A DNA stretch of 20,319 nucleotides, taken from an uncultured Bacteroidales bacterium (GTDB taxonomy: Bacteria > Bacteroidota > Bacteroidia > Bacteroidales > UBA932). A program made the position numbers and the translations under genes. Positions 15,364-20,319 of the stretch are shown here, piece after piece (positions within the stretch are counted from its first letter, which is position 1; every line of letters starts with the position of its first letter). Where the stretch lies: contig CAKVBK010000030.1 in the NCBI GenBank assembly GCA_934725285.1, positions 1-20,319 of the forward strand, given 5' to 3'. Below the pieces are notes generated by a model. The model was not told where the DNA came from, did not search any database, and saw only the letters and a list, made by a program, of their open reading frames with translations.

Positions 15364-16638
15364 ATGAAAAAGAATCTGACAAGATTTGTCGGAAGCTTCA
15401 TGCTTCTGATCGCCACTGCTTGTGGCAAGTCCGGAACTGAACCGGAAACGGAACCAACACCTGAACCGGAACCGGAGCCAACACCTGTTGTCGCTGAAAA
15501 TCTCAGCAAGGAAGGAACCGCGAACTGCTATGTCATCACGAGTGAAGGTGAGTATTCATTCGACGCTACGGTCAAAGGGAACGGTGCGACAACTGAAGGT
15601 TTGTCTGCTCCGGAAAAGTTGTCTCCGGAATCGGCGGCGCTTGTGTGGGAAACCGCAAAGGGACTGTTGACCGATGTGACTCTCGCTGATGGCAAGATCT
15701 CATTCAAGGCATCTGCCCAGAACGGAAATGCTGTCATAGCGGCGAAAGCGGCGGACGGGACAATAATATGGAGCTGGCATATCTGGTTCCCGGAAGATGA
15801 GATAGCCACATCTGAGACCAAGACAGGCTATCATGTGATGAATATGAACCTGGGTGCGATGACTGCCACATTTTCTTCGGTTCCAGATGTGAGACCATAC
15901 GGATTGCTGTACCAGTGGGGACGCAAGGATCCTTTCCCGGCTTCGCCTACAGTTACCGGTGACACCGAAACCGTGGGAGCCAAACTTTATGGTCCGGACG
16001 GATCAGAGGTGAAGATCGTCAATTCTCCTTGGAGTTCTGTGTCAGACAACACGATAGCTTATGCGACAGCGAATCCGACCGAGTGTCTTTCCAACTATGC
16101 GCAGTACAGTACGTCAAGGGATTGGCTTAATCCGACAGACAGCACCGGGGCACTTTGGGGTAACCCTCTGGGTTATGTGAGGAATTCCGACAATAGTTAT
16201 GTCAACAAAGGGGCTAAATCTTTCTACGATCCTTGCCCTGTAGGCTATCGTGTGCCACCGGCCGACGTGTTCAGAACATTCACAACCTCGGGAGGATATT
16301 CGCAGGATCCATCAACATTTGATGTTGTGGATGTGAATGATGATGGCGTCATAGATGTTTTGGATTATAATTATGGATGGTTCTTCAATATGAAGAGCGG
16401 AAGCCAGTTTTTTCCGGCGGCCGCGCGTTACGATGGCTCTTATGCTATGCTGATGGGATCAAAAAGCGGACTTTGGGGCTCGTATTGGGGCAACTGTCCC
16501 GCCAAAGCATACGGCAGCGCTTCCGGAATGTCATTTTGTGTCCTCTCATTTATGAATGAGGCTGCCGGAGTGTCAGCTTCAGCAACGGCATCGGCAGGTC
16601 GGGCTGATGCCTATTCAGTGCGTTGCGTCAAAGAATAA
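15364..16638 (+). CDS. FISUMP-domain surface lipoprotein with an EF-hand-like loop
   Basis: The 424-residue protein has a lipoprotein signal ending ATAC (Cys20), then an acidic Pro-Glu-Thr linker (about 25-41, repeats of EPEP/PTPEP) typical of a spacer from the membrane. The segment NCYVITSEGEYSF (54-66) and the later WSWHIWF (136-142), MNLGA (161-165), LLYQWGRKDPF (181-191), YDPCPVGYRVPP (288-299) and the C-terminal SVRCVKE are hallmarks of the Fibrobacter-type major paralogous (FISUMP) domain seen in many Bacteroidales cell-surface proteins. Residues 323-334 (DVNDDGVIDVLD) fit an EF-hand/dockerin calcium loop with Asp1, Asn3, Asp5, Gly6, Ile8, Asp9 and Asp12. Its function is unknown; adhesion or glycan binding is a guess. 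It is divergent from the DUF1080 gene. Confidence 0.85.
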   Translation: MKKNLTRFVGSFMLLIATACGKSGTEPETEPTPEPEPEPTPVVAENLSKEGTANCYVITSEGEYSFDATVKGNGATTEGLSAPEKLSPESAALVWETAKGLLTDVTLADGKISFKASAQNGNAVIAAKAADGTIIWSWHIWFPEDEIATSETKTGYHVMNMNLGAMTATFSSVPDVRPYGLLYQWGRKDPFPASPTVTGDTETVGAKLYGPDGSEVKIVNSPWSSVSDNTIAYATANPTECLSNYAQYSTSRDWLNPTDSTGALWGNPLGYVRNSDNSYVNKGAKSFYDPCPVGYRVPPADVFRTFTTSGGYSQDPSTFDVVDVNDDGVIDVLDYNYGWFFNMKSGSQFFPAAARYDGSYAMLMGSKSGLWGSYWGNCPAKAYGSASGMSFCVLSFMNEAAGVSASATASAGRADAYSVRCVKE

Positions 16639-16652
16639 ATTCCGTTTGACTA

Positions 16653-16735
16653 AGAAGCTGTTTTGATTTGTTGTCCTTTGAGGTGAAAGAATCTTCGTTT
16701 TCTTTCATTCAAACAGACAAATCAAAACAGTTTCT
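16653..16735. terminator. Two-tier bidirectional hairpin between FISUMP and LytTR genes
   Basis: The outer arm (16653-16671, core CTGTTTTGATTTGT) pairs with 16717-16735 over 19 bp with one G-U. A separate inner hairpin pairs TGAAAGAA (16684-16691) with TTCTTTCA (16700-16707) around 8 bases. It lies between convergent genes and overlaps the LytTR stop codon at 16734-16736. Confidence 0.8.
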
Positions 16736-17474
16736 AATTTTTCTGATCATTCGCGTTGACCGGAAGAATCGCATTTTTGGACAATGCCGCATAAAGAGAC
16801 CCCAGATAGGTTTCACCGATAGGTATGCGATCTTTACCTATCAAAATATGATTTCGTTCTATGGCTTCTATGCTTTCCAGACGGACTATGAAGGATTTGT
16901 GAATGCGTACGAAGTCTTCTTTGGGCAATGTGTCCTCCAAAGTTTTCATACGCATCAGGGAAAGGAGCGGAGTTGTGCCATCGTTAAGGTGGATCTTCAC
17001 ATAGTCTTTCAGACCTTCTATGTAGGAGATCTTGTCAAGATCAATCTGTTGGAGGCGGTATTCTGTCTTGATGAATATGCTCTTTATGCTTTTTTGACCG
17101 TCCCTTTCGGTCGGTTCAAAATATTCCTTGGCCTTGATCGCCGCCGAAAGGAAATCGTCGTACGAGATCGGTTTCAAAAGATAGTCCAGTGCTCGCACCC
17201 TGTACCCCTCGACGGCATATTCACTGAAAGCGGTGGTGAATATGATTCTGGTCCTTTCCGGCAGCATCCGCGATAGTTCCATCCCGCTTAGATTCGGCAT
17301 CTGTATGTCGCAGAAGAGCAAATCCACAGGATTATCCTGAAGAAATGAATATGCTGTCGTCCCACTCGTGAAACTGCCTTTCAGTGACAGGAATGGTGTC
17401 TTGGATATATATGATTCCACAAGCCTGACGGCAAGCGGTTCGTCATCAATGACTATGCAACTGATCGTACTCAT
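16734..17474 (-). CDS. LytTR-family response regulator
   Basis: The 246-residue protein has a receiver domain (about 4-120) and a LytTR DNA-binding domain (about 130-235). Receiver residues are present: acidic pair Asp10-Asp11 in VIDDEP, phospho-acceptor Asp56 in FCDIQMP, Thr in FTTAFSEYA, and Lys101 in DYLLKPIS. The LytTR part has KISYIEGLKDYVKIHL and FVRIHKSFIVRLESIEAI, typical of the beta-rich DNA-binding fold. It overlaps the upstream histidine kinase gene by 4 bases (ATGA), so the two are translationally coupled and form a pair. Target promoters cannot be identified from this window; the neighbouring FISUMP lipoprotein gene is only a positional candidate. Confidence 0.95.
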   Translation of the reverse strand: MSTISCIVIDDEPLAVRLVESYISKTPFLSLKGSFTSGTTAYSFLQDNPVDLLFCDIQMPNLSGMELSRMLPERTRIIFTTAFSEYAVEGYRVRALDYLLKPISYDDFLSAAIKAKEYFEPTERDGQKSIKSIFIKTEYRLQQIDLDKISYIEGLKDYVKIHLNDGTTPLLSLMRMKTLEDTLPKEDFVRIHKSFIVRLESIEAIERNHILIGKDRIPIGETYLGSLYAALSKNAILPVNANDQKN

Positions 17475-18496
17475 GATCCGGTCTTTATTCTGAGCAGCGA
17501 ACGGTAGACACTCTGAACTCTGCCATATTCAAATGAATATGCTCCCGGATAGAGCAGGTCCAGCCTTCGCTTGAGGTTCGTGATTCCTATTCCTGAGCCG
17601 CTGTGGTCAGTGTCGTCCTTGGGATGGCAACTGTTCTCGACGAGACATGTGACATATTCATCATCCTCGCGCAGCCTGATTCTGATGAATGATTCCGCCG
17701 TGTCGCTGATGCCATGCTTGAAGGAGTTTTCGATGAGTGGTATGAAGAGCAGCGGGGCTATTTGTCTGTCCGAAGTGGTTTTCGGCAGGGAAACCTCCAG
17801 CTTTACCCCTGACGTCAACCTTGCGCTCATCAACTTGACATATTCCCTGAGGAATCCGCATTCCTTGGAGAGCGGAACCGTGTCTTTCTGGCTCTCATAG
17901 AGGACATATCGCAGCATGCCGCTGAGGTTATGGATGGCCTCCTGCGCCTCGGCAGGGTCGATCTGGATCAGCGAGTAGATGTTGTTCAGGGTGTTGAACA
18001 GAAAGTGAGGGTTGACTTGGCTTTTGAGATTGGCCAGCTCTGCCTCTGCCTGATTTTTCTCGATCTCTTTTCGCTGCGCCTCGTTGTTGTACCACTCCGT
18101 CGTCATTCTCACAGCCACCGCTATTCCTACTATCGCTATGTAGATGACTGTGTTGCGGACGGTGAAACTGATCGTGTCAAGTGTGGAGTGTGGTGGAGGC
18201 ATCGTGCCGGGGGATGCAATGTACCTGAAAAAGAGGTGGACGGCTACACTGACATTGGCGATCAGAAGAGCGTTCCAGAACAGGAAAGCCCAGAATCGTT
18301 TGTTTGACAGGAAATGCTTTATCAGGAACAGGTAATTTGTGTAGAACACGATGACGAACGAGATCACCACCGGCAGGAAGCGCGAGTAATCCACTCCGCC
18401 GTGAAGCGGTCTTCCCGGCTGCGGCGAGAAAAACGGCATCGCCACGATCACCGCCCAGATCGCCAGATGAATGAACCAACCACTGTTTTTCCGCAT
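17471..18496 (-). CDS. LytS-type sensor histidine kinase (His_kinase PF06580 family)
   Basis: The 341-residue protein has four likely membrane helices in the first about 135 residues (about 8-22, 40-60, 68-92, 112-130) and no extracytoplasmic sensor domain of any size. A short coiled-coil-like linker (about 138-160, rich in Glu, Lys and Ala) leads to the phospho-acceptor His164 in NPHFLFNTLNNI. The ATPase has the N-box IENSFKHG (255-262) and the G-box GSGIGITNLKRRLDLLYPG (300-318). It is the middle gene of a likely operon: it starts 5 bases after the unrecognised upstream gene and overlaps the response regulator by 4 bases. With so little periplasmic sequence, the stimulus may come from the membrane or from a partner protein. 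Confidence 0.95.
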   Translation of the reverse strand: MRKNSGWFIHLAIWAVIVAMPFFSPQPGRPLHGGVDYSRFLPVVISFVIVFYTNYLFLIKHFLSNKRFWAFLFWNALLIANVSVAVHLFFRYIASPGTMPPPHSTLDTISFTVRNTVIYIAIVGIAVAVRMTTEWYNNEAQRKEIEKNQAEAELANLKSQVNPHFLFNTLNNIYSLIQIDPAEAQEAIHNLSGMLRYVLYESQKDTVPLSKECGFLREYVKLMSARLTSGVKLEVSLPKTTSDRQIAPLLFIPLIENSFKHGISDTAESFIRIRLREDDEYVTCLVENSCHPKDDTDHSGSGIGITNLKRRLDLLYPGAYSFEYGRVQSVYRSLLRIKTGS

Positions 18497-18501
18497 ATTT
18501 A

Positions 18502-19143
18502 TTATCGTTGTTGCAAAGATTTGTGAAAGAACTCCTTGCGGAGATCGGAAGAAATCGGGTGGCGCGAGACGCGGTAAATGTCCGAGATGTCTCCGGACAG
18601 GTTGCAGACATCAAGTCCGCTGATTTCGGAGAGGTAGAGGCAGTTGTATCTGGCAGCCTGACCCTCCTGAATCTTCATTGTGTAGCGGAGAATGTCCATG
18701 ATCTCGATCTCGCTGAGGCTGTCCTTGCTGAACACGTACAGATCCAGTGTTTTGAATGACCCGTAAAACCCGTCACCGGCCTTGCGCACCTTACTCTCGA
18801 TGATCCGGCGCATCGGAAGCGCCATCGACCAATAGTCATATTCCTTGCTTCCGACATAGCGACCTCCCTGAAGTCCGTAGCCATAGCCGGAAGACATGAT
18901 CGTGTCGAAATCGTCGCGCTCTTCCGGAACCGGGGATATCCCTGCCATCTCCTTGAGCATGGACTGCGCGGCTTCCTTGGTCTCCGGCATCGCCCTCGTC
19001 ACCTCTATTCCCAATGAAACCCCGTCCGGACTCTGAAGGTCAGGCCTGTCCTTGTTCAGCAGCTCCGAGAACCTCCTGTCCAGCAGTGTCTCCAGCGAAA
19101 TCTTCGCATACCTCTCAAAAAAGCAAGTGTCAAACTGGCTCAT
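18502..19143 (-). CDS. Unrecognised 213-residue protein, possible PD-(D/E)xK-like fold
   Basis: I do not recognise this family. The product is soluble, without signal peptide or membrane helices. The N-terminal part includes LLDRRFSELLNKDRPDLQS and then LGIEVTRA: Asp35 in RPDL and Glu47 in IEVT are spaced as in PD-(D/E)xK nuclease-fold proteins, but the usual Lys is a Thr (IEVT), so activity is doubtful. A Gly/Tyr-rich stretch (GYGYGLQGGRYVG) is near the middle. Later comes a strand LDLYVFSK and a helical region IEIMDILRYTMKIQEG. It is the first gene of the likely operon with the LytS kinase (5-base gap) and LytTR regulator. Its ATG (19141-19143) is embedded in a GAATAT copy. What it does for the two-component pair is unknown. 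Confidence 0.8.
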   Translation of the reverse strand: MSQFDTCFFERYAKISLETLLDRRFSELLNKDRPDLQSPDGVSLGIEVTRAMPETKEAAQSMLKEMAGISPVPEERDDFDTIMSSGYGYGLQGGRYVGSKEYDYWSMALPMRRIIESKVRKAGDGFYGSFKTLDLYVFSKDSLSEIEIMDILRYTMKIQEGQAARYNCLYLSEISGLDVCNLSGDISDIYRVSRHPISSDLRKEFFHKSLQQR

Positions 19144-19157
19144 ATTCTTTCTTTTTC

Positions 19158-19189
19158 CAAATATCGCAAATCCGTGTTACTTTTACAAA
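19158..19189 (-). promoter_or_regulatory. Probable promoter of the three-gene LytS/LytTR operon
   Basis: On the minus strand TTTG (19189-19186) is followed after 20 bases by GATATTTG (19165-19158), which differs from TAnnTTTG in one defined position (G for T). The start codon at 19143 would leave a very short leader. Confidence 0.5.
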
Positions 19190-19201
19190 TCTTGTTCCCC
19201 G

Positions 19202-19225
19202 CTTCTACAGAAGACTTCTACAGAA
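19202..19225 (+). repeat. Tandem 11-base direct repeat
   Basis: CTTCTACAGAA occurs at 19202-19212 and again at 19215-19225, two bases apart, upstream of the promoter of the minus-strand operon. It could be a pair of regulator sites; LytTR-type regulators commonly bind two direct repeats, but the sequence here is not a recognised site. Confidence 0.5.
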
Positions 19226-19326
19226 TGATCACTCAAACCAGATAGGATTCGAGGCTTTTTCCGATTGATAGGTTGTCATGAAATTGACCGTGTCACCTAA
19301 CTGTCTATTTAATAATGAAATAAAAG

Positions 19327-19380
19327 GATGATCCAGTTCTGTTATCTGTACTGGATGTTATCTTCTATTTATTGATCATC
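19327..19380. repeat. Nested inverted repeats in an intergenic region
   Basis: GATGATC (19327-19333) pairs with GATCATC (19374-19380), and CCAGT (19333-19337) pairs with ACTGG (19350-19354). The long unpaired parts make a stable RNA structure uncertain; it could be an operator or an old terminator. Confidence 0.3.
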
Positions 19381-19415
19381 AGAATGTTGCCTGCCACGGT
19401 TCTCCATATTCATCC

Positions 19416-19446
19416 TTTGCATATCAGTGCAATTTCACTACTTTTG
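19416..19446 (+). promoter_or_regulatory. Promoter of the GNAT gene
   Basis: TTTG (19416-19419) is followed after 19 bases by TACTTTTG (19439-19446), a full consensus match. The leader to the ATG at 19519 would be about 65 bases. Confidence 0.75.
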
Positions 19447-19518
19447 CTTGTGGAAGCGTTGGAACGAAGCTCTGCGATGTGAGTTTAGGCATTCTGGATT
19501 ATTTATAAAGTTTATGAA

Positions 19519-20046
19519 ATGAAAACGAACAGGATAACACTGCGTCCATGGAGGGAAAGCGATGCTGAGGCGCTGTACAAGTATGCTTCCGATCCGGAGG
19601 TCGGCCCTCGGGCGGGTTGGCCGGCGCATAAGAGTGTGGAAGAAAGTCTTGATGTGATAAGGAATATATTCACAAACGACCACACTTGGGCGATCGAGCT
19701 GAACGAGACCGGAGAGGCGATCGGCTGCATGGGATATTACACGAGCGGCGAAAGCAATATCGGAATCGGCGAGGATGACGCCGAGATCGGCTACTGGGTA
19801 GGGAAACCATACTGGAACAAAGGAATATGCACGGAAGCCCTTAGTTTGATGATAGACTACTGCTTCAAAGTGAAAGGCTTCCATACTCTTTGGTGTGATT
19901 TCTTCATCGACAACCCCGCTTCCGGCAGAGTCATGGAGAAGTGCGGCTTCAAAGACACCGGCAAGATCAACTGGTGCAGCAACCTATACCGTGGCGACGA
20001 GCGTCCCGTGAAAGTGATGCGGTTACTCCGTCAAGAGTCTTGCTGA
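19519..20046 (+). CDS. GNAT family N-acetyltransferase (RimJ/RimL-like)
   Basis: The 175-residue protein matches the RimJ/RimL branch of GNAT acetyltransferases, which transfer acetyl from acetyl-CoA to protein N-termini or to small amines. The N-terminus RITLRPWRESDAEALYKYASDPEV (5-28) is typical. Motif A includes AEIGYWVGKPYWNKGICTEAL (88-108), where the Asn-Lys-Gly-Ile-Cys segment is the acetyl-CoA pyrophosphate loop. Motif B is NPASGRVMEKCGF (132-144). The substrate cannot be deduced. It has its own promoter. Its TGA (20044-20046) directly abuts the stop codon of the convergent thioredoxin-like gene. Confidence 0.93.
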   Translation: MKTNRITLRPWRESDAEALYKYASDPEVGPRAGWPAHKSVEESLDVIRNIFTNDHTWAIELNETGEAIGCMGYYTSGESNIGIGEDDAEIGYWVGKPYWNKGICTEALSLMIDYCFKVKGFHTLWCDFFIDNPASGRVMEKCGFKDTGKINWCSNLYRGDERPVKVMRLLRQESC

Positions 20047-20319
20047 TCATGTGGATTTGCGTAAATTGACCTGGATCAATTTCTTTTCGGCTTCTTTCAA
20101 AGATGGTCTCGGAGCGTCCAAGTCTACAAGCCTTCCATTCTTGTCAAAGATAAGGTAACGGGGAATATACCGGAGTTTGATCTCCTTTAAGAAGTCTGAT
20201 TCTTCGGACGTAATCCGATAGTTTTCTCCATTGTTTTCCAGGCCAAGTTCCTTTACGGACCGTTTCCAGTCAGACTCGCTTCGGTCTGTGGAAATGTAAA
20301 GGAATATTACCTCTTCGGA
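20047..20319 (-). CDS. Thioredoxin-like (TlpA/AhpC-type) protein, C-terminal part only
   Basis: An open frame enters from the right edge on the minus strand and runs 90 codons to a TGA at 20049-20047. The visible part begins SEEVIFLYISTDRSESDWKR and later has KLRYIPRYLIFDKNGRLVD, then ends KKLIQVNLRKST. The strand EVIFLYIS, followed by a helix, then IPRYLIFDKNG with the likely cis-Pro, is the C-terminal half of the thioredoxin fold as found in TlpA/ResA-type proteins of Bacteroidales. The CxxC active site and any signal peptide would lie beyond the window, so redox activity cannot be judged. A GAATAT copy (20302-20307) writes its Ile-Phe pair. Confidence 0.85.
   Translation of the reverse strand, partial: SEEVIFLYISTDRSESDWKRSVKELGLENNGENYRITSEESDFLKEIKLRYIPRYLIFDKNGRLVDLDAPRPSLKEAEKKLIQVNLRKST

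Larger units (their letters stand above)
19190..19415. other. Gene-free part of the 375-bp intergenic region
   Basis: Between the minus-strand operon start (19143) and the GNAT gene (19519) there is no credible gene. The stretch is more A/T-rich than its surroundings. It holds a tandem 11-base repeat (19202-19225) and a set of inverted repeats (19327-19380). A GAATAT copy is at 19406-19411, just before the GNAT promoter. I see no tRNA or riboswitch. Confidence 0.6.
346..20307. repeat. Dispersed hexamer GAATAT, about 70 sites
   Basis: By eye I find about 70 places with GAATAT on either strand, at a mean spacing near 290 bases, where about 10 are expected at this composition. Four are full palindromes GAATATTC (1206, 5845, 6856, 8715) and two are overlapping GAATATATTC (4778, 19662). 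The base before GAATAT is usually T or G. Copies lie in coding DNA in all three phases and in intergenic DNA (4151, 6932, 7839, 8793, 8971, 9488, 15145, 15242, 19406). Related hexamers are far rarer. Confidence 0.8.

Noticed and set aside
15433..15490. Repetitive GA/CC-rich DNA considered as a tandem-repeat locus
   Set aside because: It encodes the Pro-Glu-Thr linker of a lipoprotein; the repeats are degenerate and in frame, so protein-level low complexity explains them.
19144..19518. Small regulatory RNA in the intergenic region
   Set aside because: There are inverted repeats, but no promoter and U-run terminator in the right order; a convincing RNA gene cannot be shown.
1..20319. CRISPR arrays, insertion sequences and prophage genes
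   Set aside because: No regularly spaced repeats, transposase or phage structural motifs were found on either strand.

Overview
The window looks like chromosomal DNA of a member of the Bacteroidota, most likely the order Bacteroidales, with GC near 50%. The support is: promoters of the Bacteroides type (TTG, 19-20 bases, TAnnTTTG) ahead of most transcription units and no clear Shine-Dalgarno dependence; four lipoproteins with a lipobox Cys at residue 20; a FISUMP-type surface lipoprotein; a tandem DUF1080 protein; and a WYL regulator. No SusC/SusD pair, integrase, transposase or CRISPR array is present, so this reads as core or ordinary accessory chromosome rather than a mobile island.

Layout, left to right. 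(1) tRNA-Arg(CCG), then a small exported beta-barrel protein, convergent with an S9 peptidase lipoprotein that shares a 17-bp bidirectional terminator. The S9 gene sits 5 bp behind a WYL-domain regulator, apparently as an operon. (2) recG, divergent from the WYL operon. (3) An rmlD-rmlA-rmlC operon for dTDP-L-rhamnose, lacking rmlB, convergent with recG. (4) An orphan vsr mismatch endonuclease with a possible 35-codon ORF just upstream, then a YhhN-family membrane protein. (5) tRNA-Ser(CGA) followed after only 23 bases by a 1086-residue GH2 glycosidase lipoprotein, convergent across a 27-bp two-tier hairpin with a tandem DUF1080 lipoprotein. Divergent from the latter is a FISUMP lipoprotein carrying an EF-hand/dockerin-like loop. 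(6) A three-gene operon, read on the minus strand: an unrecognised 213-residue protein with weak PD-(D/E)xK resemblance, a LytS-type histidine kinase and a LytTR response regulator. (7) A 375-bp intergenic stretch, a GNAT acetyltransferase, and the C-terminal part of a thioredoxin-like protein running off the right edge, its stop codon abutting the GNAT stop.

The most unusual signal is not a gene. The hexamer GAATAT (either strand) occurs at about 70 places, where base composition predicts about 10. It appears in all three codon phases, on both strands and in intergenic DNA, usually with T or G just before it. Synonymous choices bend toward it: most Ile-Phe pairs are written ATA TTC although ATA is a minority Ile codon. 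This resembles a genome-signature or recognition motif (as HIP1 in cyanobacteria or uptake sequences in other bacteria), function unknown.

The genes suggest envelope and glycan work (rhamnose synthesis, glycosidase, DUF1080, lipoproteins, S9 peptidase), DNA repair (RecG, Vsr) and sensing (LytS/LytTR, WYL). All counts were made by eye.
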